The notes under the pieces were generated by a model that saw only the letters and a list, made by a program, of their open reading frames with translations, was not told the origin of the DNA and ran no database searches. Below are positions 14,421-22,485 of a stretch of 22,485 nucleotides of DNA, piece after piece. The stretch is from Candidatus Iainarchaeum sp. GTDB taxonomy: Archaea; Iainarchaeota; Iainarchaeia; JAADDC01. Where the stretch lies: the NCBI GenBank assembly GCA_030445695.1, contig JASUTF010000015.1, forward strand, positions 1-22,485, written 5' to 3'. Each line of letters opens with the position of its first letter. Position 1 is the stretch's first letter. Position numbers and translations under genes: made by a program.

Positions 14421-17400
14421 CTACGCCCAGAAGTCGGCGAGCGTTTTCTGCTCCTTCCCCTCGCTCTCAAAAACGGACTTTATTTCCCTCTCAAGAATAA
14501 GGAGCCGCTGCCTCGTATAGTCGGTCAGCCCGTAGCGCTCCACCACGTGCTTCGAAACGTCCAGATACTTCTCCACAGACCCGCGGGACACTGTAAGAAC
14601 GAGGCGGCCGCCGCACTTCCTGCAGACCCCCTTCAGCGGAACCCTGCGGTACTTGGTGTTGCACTTGACACAGCGGAACTCCTGACGCCCAAAGGCACGG
14701 GCATTCCCCATGATGTCCTTGAGGAAGTGGTAGACAAGGACACGCTCGGCGGCATCTGCGTTGTCCACCGCCGCGATCTTACTCTGAACTTCCAGCTGCG
14801 TCTCTATCTTCTCTATCATGTTGTTCAGGCGGGAGTAAGCCGTGTGTTCCGGCCCCGCGTCGAAACGGCTTGTCTCGTGCGAGTAGACGATCTCCCGGAA
14901 CTGATCTGGCGTTCCCACTATCTTCCCTATAATGGGGAGGTCCACCTCCGCGGCATCCTTCCTGCTCACGGCCGCCTCGTAGAACTTCAAGGGGTATCTC
15001 GCGTCGTATTCCATTTCAAATATCTCGTCGTCCACCTCCGTGGGGTTCAGGGCAACGGTGACGACGAGGGGTGCGTCCATCTTCCCTCCGCGCTTCTCCG
15101 GGAGGTATTCAACGGAGAAGTTGAGCAATGCGTCAAGGAGCAGGATGTATGCGTCCTCGTCCCCGTCCGCATTCCTCCTGCGGGCAAGCATGTAGTAGGG
15201 ATGACAGTATTGGGCGTGTGCCCTCGTGAAGCCGATGATCCTGCCAAGTATGCCCGCGGACGTGTGCGGGGCAAGACCTATGACCAGAACGCCCACCAGA
15301 TCCTCCCTCGTCCTAACGTTGTAGTATGGGGGGAGGTGGTAGAAGTTCACCAGAAGATCGTCAACGAACTGGCACGCGTGGACGAGGTAGTCAGCCACGT
15401 GCTCAGATATTATGACGTCGGAGGGGAAGAGTTCAACGACCTGATCGTCACGCTCCAGGGGGTTACCGTGTATGTCGTGGGTGTAGCCAAGCTCCCTCAG
15501 ACGTTCAACAGACACGCCGATCTCGAAGGGGCGGAAGTGGGTAAGCGGCAGGTTAGAGAGGTCCACGCGGATTGTGCCGTCCTTGAAGACGTAGACGTCG
15601 TGTTTTGCACGGAGCAGCACCTTCTCCAGACGCTCGGGAATCCTTGTGGGGTTCGTAACGCCGATGACGCCCTTCACCGTTTCTGGGGGGCGTGCCATTC
15701 CGAGGTTGTCCATGGCCGCCTGGAGAAGTTCGCCCACCGGGAACTTCATGAGCATGTACGGTTTGGTCTCCGCACCGCAGTTGTGGCACCTCTCCTCATC
15801 GGCCTCTGCCATGCGGCCACACTTGGGGCACCAGCGCTTCTGGATCGTCTTCCCCCCGCAGAAAGGGCAGCGGCGGTATGGAACCATCCTGTTGCACTTG
15901 GGACAGTAGTAGGCGGCAACCTCCACCTCCGGTGCTCCGTGGGCTGCCTTGTTGATGAGCCGCTGAGAACCGCCCGCACTGCCAACCGGGAAGAGCCCGT
16001 GGGGTGGCGGGCTCATCTTGCGGGGCTTTGCGGCCTCCGGGCGGGCCATGCGAACGCCTATAAAAGTGCCCGCCTTGTCCCGGATTATAACGCCGGAGAT
16101 CGCAGACAGTTTGGAAAGAACGTCCCCTTCGGCCCTTTCAAAGTCCTGCAGGGCGGAGGGGTTAAAATAACCGAAGGTGAGTAGGAAGGGGTAGACGTAG
16201 GGCTCCTCGATGATGACCCTCCCGTCGCGGAAGCGGTGGGGGACGCCCGACTTCTCCAGAAGCTCCTTCACGGACGGTTCGAGGGCCGCGGAAACGATCT
16301 TTCCATCCTCCTTCCGCACTTCCGCACGCTTAACAGCTGATATGATCCGCTCCGCATCCTCCTCTGAGAGTATGCGGTAGTAGTGGATGTAACGAGGGTG
16401 GAGGGGCACGCCGAGCTCCTTGGATATCCTGACAGCCGTGTACGGATCCACGTGGAAAGGATCGTTAACGTATTTTCTGTATTCCTCGCCGTGGCCCCTC
16501 TCTCCAACGGCCCTTTCCAGTTCCCTGGCCCACCATTCCTCCACGTAGCCCGGCGGGACGAGCTTCTCGCCCGCCTTGCGGAAGTCACCGTAGGCGATGA
16601 GTACGTCGCCGAGGAACAGGATCTTCTTAACCTTGTCACGCAGGGCATACGCCTGATCCACACTTTCCACTTTAACAACGTCCCCGTTTTCCAAGAGGAC
16701 GATAGGTCCATCGATACCGTCCACCGGGACAGCACCCATGGCCTTTCCAGGCAGTTCTCGCTTTAACTGCGTCCCGGTGGCAATGAACTCACCTGTAAGG
16801 ACCATGGTGGCAGGGTGCACGCCGGAGGCCATGACTCCCACGTTCCTGGCACGGCCGTAGCGGACGCGGAAGCCACCCCAGCGGCCGGGGTAGGAGAAAA
16901 CGGGACGCCCCGCCACGAGCCCCTCCAGATAAACAGCAAGAGACGAGCCGCCCTCCTCCGCCTTGTGCTGCTTCTTCGCCTCAAGCACCCAGTCCCAGTC
17001 AAGACCAAGTTTCTTGGCTATCTTTGCGATCTTCTTCGCCTTGAGAAGAAGGGACTCTCCCACTGCGATGGCGAGGCCCCCCCTCACGCGGTTGGGCAGG
17101 CCGTCCATGTCCCTGTGGGCAGAAACCTCGAAGTCCTCCGTGGGCTCTCCGTCGGGACGGACCGGTATGTTCTCGTAGACCACCTCCAGTTCTCCCTTGG
17201 ACGGCCGGTACTGGCGGGAGTAAACGCGGAAGTAGAGGAGCGTCTCCTCCACCCAGCGGGCCTTCTCCTCCTCAGAGGGCTTCCACCTGTCAAGCCCTAC
17301 CCTCTGGCGCAAATAGTCAGCAAGCAGAAGTGCCAGAGCAGCAGCGGTTCCTCCTGCCGACCTTATGGGCCCGGCGAAGCCAACGGATATGTACTTCGTC

Positions 17401-17828
17401 CCGTCAGCGTTCTCCAGGATCTGGACGTCTGTTATGCCCTCTATGGGGGCCACGACAACGGCGTCTGTGTATATGAGAAGGGCTGCCTTCAGTGCATATT
17501 CAAGCCGCTCGTCCAGACGCTGGAAACTGCCCAGCTTGCCGTCCGCGATCTCTTCCATGAGGCGGACGGAGGTCATGAACTTGTCCCCGATCTCCGCAAA
17601 GAGCTCCTCGTAACGCTTGGCCAGGCCAGGGACGCCCAGAAGTGCTTCTGCCCTCTCGGACATACGGACGGCCGGCTTCACTTCCACCTCGTCCTTCGGA
17701 TCAAGACCCTTTGCCCTCGCTTTCTCCGCAATCTCCCATTCACGCACTGCTTGGTCCAGAAGACGGTCGAAGTATGCCTTTATCTCCGGCCGGCCAATGG
17801 GGATGTGGCTAATATCAGGTCGCTCCAT
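14421..17828 (-). CDS. polC: DNA polymerase D large (catalytic) subunit DP2
   Basis: DP2 is the catalytic subunit of the replicative family D polymerase. Its double-psi beta-barrel core resembles that of RNA polymerase. The 1,135-residue protein is colinear with the family: GPIRSAGGTAAALALLLADY and the KPSEEE region near residues 145-190, a first zinc cluster (CPKC, CPFCGGK, CPKCGRM, CHNCG; about 639-685), the catalytic motif NADGDEDA (886-893) with its metal-binding aspartates, and a second zinc ribbon (CVKCNTKY, CRKCGGR; about 1048-1075). The end QKTLADFWA is a PIP-box-like PCNA hook. No intein is present, although DP2 is a frequent intein host. The ATG has GGGGG upstream and overlaps the DP1 gene by 14 nt. 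Confidence 0.97.
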   Translation of the reverse strand: MERPDISHIPIGRPEIKAYFDRLLDQAVREWEIAEKARAKGLDPKDEVEVKPAVRMSERAEALLGVPGLAKRYEELFAEIGDKFMTSVRLMEEIADGKLGSFQRLDERLEYALKAALLIYTDAVVVAPIEGITDVQILENADGTKYISVGFAGPIRSAGGTAAALALLLADYLRQRVGLDRWKPSEEEKARWVEETLLYFRVYSRQYRPSKGELEVVYENIPVRPDGEPTEDFEVSAHRDMDGLPNRVRGGLAIAVGESLLLKAKKIAKIAKKLGLDWDWVLEAKKQHKAEEGGSSLAVYLEGLVAGRPVFSYPGRWGGFRVRYGRARNVGVMASGVHPATMVLTGEFIATGTQLKRELPGKAMGAVPVDGIDGPIVLLENGDVVKVESVDQAYALRDKVKKILFLGDVLIAYGDFRKAGEKLVPPGYVEEWWARELERAVGERGHGEEYRKYVNDPFHVDPYTAVRISKELGVPLHPRYIHYYRILSEEDAERIISAVKRAEVRKEDGKIVSAALEPSVKELLEKSGVPHRFRDGRVIIEEPYVYPFLLTFGYFNPSALQDFERAEGDVLSKLSAISGVIIRDKAGTFIGVRMARPEAAKPRKMSPPPHGLFPVGSAGGSQRLINKAAHGAPEVEVAAYYCPKCNRMVPYRRCPFCGGKTIQKRWCPKCGRMAEADEERCHNCGAETKPYMLMKFPVGELLQAAMDNLGMARPPETVKGVIGVTNPTRIPERLEKVLLRAKHDVYVFKDGTIRVDLSNLPLTHFRPFEIGVSVERLRELGYTHDIHGNPLERDDQVVELFPSDVIISEHVADYLVHACQFVDDLLVNFYHLPPYYNVRTREDLVGVLVIGLAPHTSAGILGRIIGFTRAHAQYCHPYYMLARRRNADGDEDAYILLLDALLNFSVEYLPEKRGGKMDAPLVVTVALNPTEVDDEIFEMEYDARYPLKFYEAAVSRKDAAEVDLPIIGKIVGTPDQFREIVYSHETSRFDAGPEHTAYSRLNNMIEKIETQLEVQSKIAAVDNADAAERVLVYHFLKDIMGNARAFGRQEFRCVKCNTKYRRVPLKGVCRKCGGRLVLTVSRGSVEKYLDVSKHVVERYGLTDYTRQRLLILEREIKSVFESEGKEQKTLADFWA

Positions 17829-19371
17829 TGTTGTTCCCCCTATACGTGATGATCTCGTGTATCCTGTGGGTGCTCAGATCCATGACGGGGATTACTCCGG
17901 GGGTCGGGACGTGGCCGTGCTCGAGCTGGAAGGGTGTCTGCTCCTGGAACGTGCCGGAAACGACGACCTCCACGTTCTTGTAGCTGCCGTATCCGTTCTT
18001 GTGGACGTGGCCGGACGTGAGCACGTCGGGAATCCTGTCGATGACCAGGTAGTCCCTCTTCTCCGGAACGATGGGGTTTTTCAGCCCGTACTGGATGGTG
18101 AGATGCCTATGGCGTAAATACTCCTTCAGCGCCTCCTGCGGCTTCGTGTAGTCGAGATACGGGATCCGGGAGATGACGTCGTCCATGGACGTCCCGTGGT
18201 AGGTGAGGAACTCCACCCCTTCTAACGAGAAGTATGCGGGGGACCCCACAAGGGTGACGTTGTCCCTTTCGTAGAGCGGTGCCGCCACGTCCTTTGAAAG
18301 GGCCGGCTGGGGCTCCAGGCGACGCACGGCGTCGTGGTTGCCGGGTCCGACAATTACTTCGATGTAGTCGGGGATCTCGTCCAGGTACTTGGCAAAGGCA
18401 TCGTACTGGCCGTATATGTCTTTTATCTCCAGCTCCTCTATCTGCTGGGGGTAAACGCCCACGCCGTCCACCACGTCCCCGTTCACTATGATGTATTTCA
18501 CAGTCCCCGCCAGCTCTCTGGACCTCTGATTCCCGATGCGGCCGTGCAGCCAGTCGATGAAGCGCCTCACCGCCTTCTCTATGTGCAGGCGGGAGCCCAC
18601 GTGCCAGTCGGATGTTATGGCGACGGAAAGGGGGACGTCCGCGTAGTGAGGCGTGTGATCAGAAACGTCCGGCCAGTATATGTCCTGAACGATGAGCATG
18701 CCGTTGGAACTCACGCGGCCATGGAGGACAACCACGTCGTCGGGTAGGAGGGATTCCGCCTTGGCCGCCAGCGCACGGTCCGACTTGGGTATGACCACGG
18801 TCGCGTAATCGTCGAGGTCTTCCACCGTGGCAATGATGTTCCCATTCCTGCTCTCCCTTATATCGTAAACCATGCCGAGGATGTCCACTACCTCCCCCGC
18901 CAGGCGCGGGAGACGCTCGATGGGTTTGAGGTTAAGGCCGGGCCTCGTTTTCAGTATGGCGGAGAGGCGTTCGAACCTGTCCCTGAAGTATCGGACGAAG
19001 TCGTCCACAGTTCCCTCGCAGTAGGACTTCCCAGTGACGTCGAACTCGTCAAAAACGCGGATCTTCCCATCATACTCCTTGGCAAGCGGTTTGAATGACG
19101 TCTTCTCCACGACTACTTCCTTCTCCTCCGCCTGCTCCTCTTCCGGCTCTTCAAGTTCCTCCTTCACGGACTCCTTTGGCTCCCTCGCCAGGATCTCCGC
19201 CCTCACAAGATCAGCATCTATGACGAAGACGTTCCTCGCCACAATCGCATCGACTATTTCCCTGTAGTCCGGGCGGGAGGAGAGGAGCGCGAGCGCGTCC
19301 GGAGTGACGATCACCTTCTTGGAGAGAACGTAGGAAACGACGTCTTCCCTCTCCCCCGCAAGGATATCCAT
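17815..19371 (-). CDS. polB: DNA polymerase D small subunit DP1 (3'-5' exonuclease)
   Basis: DP1 is an Mre11-like proofreading nuclease and the scaffold of PolD. The 518-residue protein has an N-terminal helical domain (1-70), an acidic linker (about 65-92, rich in Glu), an OB-fold region (about 160-240) and the phosphoesterase domain. Metal-binding motifs are intact: SDWHVGS (254-260), NGDVVDG, GNHDA (344-348), TYHGTSMDD and GHVH (454-457), so exonuclease activity is expected. I start it at the ATG at 19371; a TTG one codon earlier is less likely. There is no Shine-Dalgarno site and a T-rich box lies about 28 nt upstream. In many euryarchaea the DP1 and DP2 genes are adjacent; here they overlap by 14 nt. 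Confidence 0.96.
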   Translation of the reverse strand: MDILAGEREDVVSYVLSKKVIVTPDALALLSSRPDYREIVDAIVARNVFVIDADLVRAEILAREPKESVKEELEEPEEEQAEEKEVVVEKTSFKPLAKEYDGKIRVFDEFDVTGKSYCEGTVDDFVRYFRDRFERLSAILKTRPGLNLKPIERLPRLAGEVVDILGMVYDIRESRNGNIIATVEDLDDYATVVIPKSDRALAAKAESLLPDDVVVLHGRVSSNGMLIVQDIYWPDVSDHTPHYADVPLSVAITSDWHVGSRLHIEKAVRRFIDWLHGRIGNQRSRELAGTVKYIIVNGDVVDGVGVYPQQIEELEIKDIYGQYDAFAKYLDEIPDYIEVIVGPGNHDAVRRLEPQPALSKDVAAPLYERDNVTLVGSPAYFSLEGVEFLTYHGTSMDDVISRIPYLDYTKPQEALKEYLRHRHLTIQYGLKNPIVPEKRDYLVIDRIPDVLTSGHVHKNGYGSYKNVEVVVSGTFQEQTPFQLEHGHVPTPGVIPVMDLSTHRIHEIITYRGNNNGAT

Positions 19372-19395
19372 CAATATGATGCTGCAACGTTGGAG

Positions 19396-19402
19396 TAAAA
19401 AA
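19396..19402 (-). promoter_or_regulatory. Possible TATA box of the polD operon
   Basis: TTTTTTA on the minus strand is about 28 nt before the DP1 ATG, in the 64-nt gap behind the UPF0147 gene. The same T-run could end transcription of the upstream operon. It is a poor match to a strong TATA box. Confidence 0.35.
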
Positions 19403-19435
19403 GGGTCATTGTAACCGCAAAAGAATATGTGGGGG

Positions 19436-19699
19436 TTATCCCTTTATCTTCTCGCGGTAGCTCTCAAGTGCCCCCATGATCTGCCAGACCTGCGTTCTCG
19501 TGTGCATGGGCATATTTATGTCGTTGCTCGCCTCGTCGAGAATGTATATGGCCTCCGTGATGTTCACCACGGGGTCTCCTTCCTTCTTGAGAACGAGCTC
19601 CTTCGCGTCGGCCACGGCACGGCGGATGTTGCGCGGGACAGACGTGTCGTTTATGATGTCATCCATAACTTGAACGATCTCCTTAATCTCGGCGTCCAT
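19436..19699 (-). CDS. UPF0147 family protein
   Basis: This is a small all-helical archaeal protein (87 residues) of unknown function. The family pattern is clear: IVQVMDDIINDTSVPRNIRR, ADAKELVLK, the conserved ITEAIYILDEASNDINMPMH and RTQVWQIMGALE. There is no membrane segment or cysteine. I start it at the ATG at 19699, preceded by GGGGTGG at 19703-19709; a longer frame from 19720 runs through this site. It overlaps the end of the GTPase gene by 17 nt and is probably translated with it, so a role connected to ribosome assembly is possible but only inferred. Confidence 0.9.
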   Translation of the reverse strand: MDAEIKEIVQVMDDIINDTSVPRNIRRAVADAKELVLKKEGDPVVNITEAIYILDEASNDINMPMHTRTQVWQIMGALESYREKIKG

Positions 19700-20654
19700 G
19701 CGACCACCCCAGCTCCTCAATTATTTTTGACCTCAGTTCATCGACCCCTGTGCCGTGCTGGGCAGATACGACCATGTCCGCCCCGAACTCCTGCTTTGCA
19801 GACACGGGGTCATCGAGGAGGTCCGCCTTGTTAACCACCCGGATAACGGGCGCCCGAATAAGATGCTCCACCTTAGTTAATAAATCCCTTTGCATGGCTG
19901 GATCCTGGAAAGGATCGAAAATGAAGACGATCACGTCTGCCAGATGCTTGAGGGCTGCTACCGCCTTCAGTTCCACGGGGTTCATCTCCGAGGGGTCCCT
20001 GTCCAGGATGCCCGGCGTGTCGATCACCTGCACCTTCTGCCAGCGGTGCTCGAAGTGGCCAATGCGGATGTCCTGCGTCGTGAACGGGTAAGGCGCGATC
20101 TCCGGTTCCGAGCCGGTGAGTGCCTTCAGGAGCGTGCTTTTTCCCGCGTTCGGGAACCCTGCCAGAACAACGGTCTTCGCGTTGAAGTCCACCCGGGGGA
20201 AACGGCGGACGACGCGGTGCAGCTTCCGGAGAAAGTCAAAGGTCTTCTTGTTCTTCTCGAGCACGTCCCACGTCCTTCCAAGGTACATGCGCCTGACCCG
20301 CTTCAGATCCGCCAGCGTCTTCGCCTTTGTGATCTGGAAGAGCGCCTCGTCTCGAATGGACGCCAGTATCTTCATTATTGCCCTTATCCTCCCTATCTCC
20401 TCCTTTATCTTGTCTATGGGCGCGTATGCCTCGAGCAAGGCCCTGTAGAAGGGATGGAGGCGGTCAAGATCCGGGAACTGCTTCGGTATGGCGCGCAGCT
20501 CCTCGGCGAAGTGGCGGTCATACGTCTTTATGCGTATGTGCTCCAGTTTCCTTGCCTTGTCAATGCTGAGGCGTCCCGGGAGCTTCACGGTCCCCATATA
20601 CTTGTTCGTCTTCCTTACGACCGTTCCGTATATCGTATCTATGCTCTTAACCAT
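19683..20654 (-). CDS. NOG1-family GTPase (ribosome assembly)
   Basis: NOG1 (Nog1/GTPBP4) is an Obg-related GTPase that in eukaryotes acts in 60S subunit assembly; archaeal forms are assumed to do the same for 50S. An N-terminal helical domain (1-160, with HPFYRALLEAY and TLADLKRVRRMYLGRTWDVL) precedes the G domain: P-loop GFPNAGKST (166-174), the YPFTTQDIRIG switch I region, DTPGILDRDPSEMN and NKAD. The family hallmark FTT after the P-loop is present. Its 323 residues are typical of the archaeal type, which lacks the long eukaryotic C-terminus. GGTGAT lies three bases before the ATG. It overlaps the DUF131 gene by 16 nt. Confidence 0.95.
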   Translation of the reverse strand: MVKSIDTIYGTVVRKTNKYMGTVKLPGRLSIDKARKLEHIRIKTYDRHFAEELRAIPKQFPDLDRLHPFYRALLEAYAPIDKIKEEIGRIRAIMKILASIRDEALFQITKAKTLADLKRVRRMYLGRTWDVLEKNKKTFDFLRKLHRVVRRFPRVDFNAKTVVLAGFPNAGKSTLLKALTGSEPEIAPYPFTTQDIRIGHFEHRWQKVQVIDTPGILDRDPSEMNPVELKAVAALKHLADVIVFIFDPFQDPAMQRDLLTKVEHLIRAPVIRVVNKADLLDDPVSAKQEFGADMVVSAQHGTGVDELRSKIIEELGWSHGRRD

Positions 20655-20863
20655 AGGATCACCATCGCTATTAATGCAAGGGCTGCGAGAAGGGCGATAA
20701 TGGCCGCACGTTCGCTGTTGGCAACCACAAGGGGGATCGGACCTATGAAAACGACCGCAGCACCCTCAACACGCTTCTCAGAAGCGGGAACGCCAAGAAT
20801 TCCAATAGCAATAAAAAGCATTCCCAGTATTATTAACACCAGCCCTATATCCAACAAATCCAT
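20639..20863 (-). CDS. DUF131 / TIGR00304-like small membrane protein
   Basis: This 74-residue protein has two membrane segments (about 3-25 and 53-73) flanking a short loop, EGAAVVFIGPIPLVVANSER. The 'GxVVxIGPIP' loop is the mark of this archaeal family, whose function is unknown. The ATG at 20863 is set by GGTGAT four bases upstream; the GTG and ATG in front lie within the site. It is divergent from secF with only 20 nt between start codons, so their promoters must overlap each other's coding sequence. It heads the DUF131-NOG1-UPF0147 operon. Confidence 0.85.
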   Translation of the reverse strand: MDLLDIGLVLIILGMLFIAIGILGVPASEKRVEGAAVVFIGPIPLVVANSERAAIIALLAALALIAMVILWLRA

Positions 20864-20883
20864 GGCCATCACCGGGTGTTAGC

Positions 20884-21975
20884 ATGAATCTATCACCGCT
20901 GTATAGGAAATACGGTACGAAAATATTGATAATACCACTCATCGTGTTCGTGGCGTTCATATACCTCGCGTTCTTCCAGCCGGGCATATCCTACGGCATT
21001 GACTTCCGCGGGGGTGTGATGATCTCCTTCTCGTCTTCCTCACCGATCCCAGCCCAGAAAATAGCCGACAGCATCCGTTCCGAACTGGGGGTCACGGACG
21101 TAAGTGTAACGCCCACCCAGATCCCGGGGACGAACAGGTATGGCGGTTTCGTCGAGGTGGTCTATCCGGAGACCGCTGTGGGCGACGTAGATGAGACGGC
21201 TGTCCTGACCGCGGGTACCGAGGGGACGTCAACGGACACGTTCAAGGAGAAGATCCTTGCAATAATAAAGAGAGAGGTGCCGGACGCCTCCGACATCGTC
21301 ATCCGCGACGTGGCACCGACCCTCGGATCCACGTTCTGGACGCTGGGACTGAACATGCTCCTCTGGGCTGTAGTCCTGCTCAAAATGGTTGTTCTCTTTG
21401 CGTTTAGACGCCGCCTGCCCCTCACAACGGTGTTCGGGGTCGTCTTTCTGGACATCGTTATCGCGGCGGGCGTGGGCCTGGGCATGGGCCTCCCCGTGAT
21501 CGCACTGGCACTCATACTTCTGGACACGCTGCTCCTGATCAGAAGGTCCGCGGATGCAACGCCAACCATCATCATGCTCGGCTCCGCCGTCTTTGATGCC
21601 ATCGGCATGCTCGCACTCATGGCCCTGTTCCGCGTCCCCCTCACACTGCAGACCATGACCATCCTCCTCATGATGGTGGGGTACTCCATAGACACGGACA
21701 TCGTCCTCTCCACCCACCTACTAAAGCGTGGGAAGGAGGAGGGAGACGAGTACGAGCGTGCCGGGCGTGCCGCAGACACTGGCCTCCACATGAGCGGCAC
21801 AACGCTCGTCTCCATGCTCTTCATCCTCGCCGTGGGCTACCTGACGAGGAACCCGGACGTCCTGCGCATAGGCGCGGTGATGATATTCGGTGTAGTGTCA
21901 GACGTCATCATAACCTGGCTGTTCAACGCTCCTGTCATGATCGCATGGGTGAGAAGGTATGAATCCGCTGCTTAA
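20884..21975 (+). CDS. secF: Protein-export membrane protein SecF
   Basis: SecF works with SecD at the Sec translocon, using the membrane ion gradient in bacteria to pull proteins across; the energy source in archaea is unsettled. The 363-residue protein has TM1 (about 12-34), the signature GISYGIDFRGGVMISFS, a periplasmic-type P1 domain up to about 150, and five more membrane segments. The conserved MMVGYSIDTDIVLSTHLLKR lies in TM4-5. GGGTG a few bases upstream is a modest Shine-Dalgarno site. It overlaps the start of secD by 17 nt, so the two are translated together. Confidence 0.95.
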   Translation: MNLSPLYRKYGTKILIIPLIVFVAFIYLAFFQPGISYGIDFRGGVMISFSSSSPIPAQKIADSIRSELGVTDVSVTPTQIPGTNRYGGFVEVVYPETAVGDVDETAVLTAGTEGTSTDTFKEKILAIIKREVPDASDIVIRDVAPTLGSTFWTLGLNMLLWAVVLLKMVVLFAFRRRLPLTTVFGVVFLDIVIAAGVGLGMGLPVIALALILLDTLLLIRRSADATPTIIMLGSAVFDAIGMLALMALFRVPLTLQTMTILLMMVGYSIDTDIVLSTHLLKRGKEEGDEYERAGRAADTGLHMSGTTLVSMLFILAVGYLTRNPDVLRIGAVMIFGVVSDVIITWLFNAPVMIAWVRRYESAA

Positions 21976-22485
21976 GAACTGGAGGGTGCGGCTGCTCATC
22001 ATAGCGCTCGTACTGGCCGCAGGCATCATCGTATTCAAGGGCATAGACCTTGGCGTGGACTTCAGCGGTGGGACGATCCTCATCTTCCGCTTTGACCGCC
22101 CGCTGACACCGGACGAGATGCAGCAGGCGGTGCAGATCATATCCCAGCGTGTGAACTGGACTGGCCTTGCAAGTGTGGACGTGCGCGGCTGGGGAGACCA
22201 GTACGTCTTCGTCGAGCTCTCCACGTCGGACCCGCAGGAAATCGAGTACATGAAGGAGTCCGTGCTGAGACAGGGTAAGATGGAAGTCCTCGTTGACGGA
22301 AACGTCGTTCTTAAGGGAGACGAGATAGCAACGGTCAAGCCCGCTACCTACACGCCGCTCTCCACTGGTGTCCGCTGGCAGATCCCCTTCGTCGTCTCCG
22401 CAGAGGGTCTTGAGAGGTTCTGTGCAGGCGTCGAGGGGAAGCCAGGGGTCTACTCATTCACATACATCGACCGGCCCGCCGGTTC
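21959..22485 (+). CDS. secD: Protein-export membrane protein SecD, N-terminal part (cut by window end)
   Basis: The frame starts at the ATG at 21959 inside the end of secF and runs open to the window edge, giving 175 residues. It has an N-terminal membrane segment (about 10-26), the SecD signature GIDLGVDFSGGTILIF, and a start of the P1 domain with QIISQRVNWTGLASVDVRGW and QGKMEVLVDGNVVLKGDEIA, the expected SecD pattern. The remaining P1 domain and the five C-terminal membrane segments lie beyond the window. Confidence 0.93.
   Translation, partial: MNPLLKNWRVRLLIIALVLAAGIIVFKGIDLGVDFSGGTILIFRFDRPLTPDEMQQAVQIISQRVNWTGLASVDVRGWGDQYVFVELSTSDPQEIEYMKESVLRQGKMEVLVDGNVVLKGDEIATVKPATYTPLSTGVRWQIPFVVSAEGLERFCAGVEGKPGVYSFTYIDRPAG

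Noticed and set aside
14421-17828. Intein in the PolD large subunit
   Set aside because: The protein is colinear with intein-free DP2 at 1,135 residues and lacks splicing-block motifs.
14547-17849. Long plus-strand ORFs (545 and 344 codons) antisense to DP2
   Set aside because: They mirror the codon bias of a highly conserved polymerase gene and show no recognisable domains.
19890-20882. 330-codon ORF antisense to the NOG1 gene
   Set aside because: Opposite strand of a clear conserved GTPase; no plausible protein features.

Overview
The window comes from an archaeal chromosome. It carries a 16S rRNA with archaeal signatures, both subunits of the archaeal DNA polymerase D, the two enzymes that open archaeal ether-lipid synthesis (glycerol-1-phosphate dehydrogenase and geranylgeranylglyceryl phosphate synthase), prefoldin, aIF6, ribosomal proteins S19e, L31e, L39e and LX, Pus10, and SecF/SecD. 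PolD together with a 16S gene that stands alone (no tRNA-Ala, no 23S behind it) points to a euryarchaeal-grade lineage. The V4 region reads to me like Thermoplasmata relatives, but that is from memory and uncertain. The rRNA is very GC-rich by eye, which would fit a thermophile.

Layout: (1) 3-284, end of a zincin-like metallopeptidase gene. (2) 285-2266, a 16S transcription unit with a TATA box, a structured leader, the 16S gene and a trailer. The leader and trailer form a long stem containing a textbook bulge-helix-bulge (BHB) for tRNA-splicing endonuclease. The very start of the leader folds into an H/ACA-type hairpin whose pocket matches the 16S around the uridine equivalent to E. coli position 966. 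I consider this the most interesting object in the window. (3) 2267-4666, a gene of unknown function, then an MscS channel and a slipin in tandem on the minus strand. (4) 4754-8358, one dense operon: S19e, PDCD5, L39e, L31e, aIF6, LX, prefoldin alpha, FtsY. (5) 8392-11602, SRP54 with its own leaderless promoter, then Pus10 and an A24 prepilin peptidase. (6) 11513-14363 minus: G1P dehydrogenase, GGGP synthase, RtcA. (7) 14421-19371 minus: PolD small then large subunit. (8) 19436-20863 minus: a DUF131-like membrane protein, a NOG1-family GTPase and a UPF0147 protein. (9) 20884-22485 plus: secF and the start of secD.

The genes form an information-processing and membrane-biogenesis neighbourhood: ribosome assembly and maturation (16S, guide RNA, aIF6, NOG1, ribosomal proteins), co-translational targeting (SRP54, FtsY, SecDF), replication (PolD) and lipid synthesis. 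Translation starts follow two modes. Genes inside operons carry Shine-Dalgarno sites matching the 16S 3' end (GGAGGTGAT type). Several promoter-proximal genes have a TATA box about 25 nt before the start codon and no such site, so they are probably leaderless. I shortened several gene starts on this basis.
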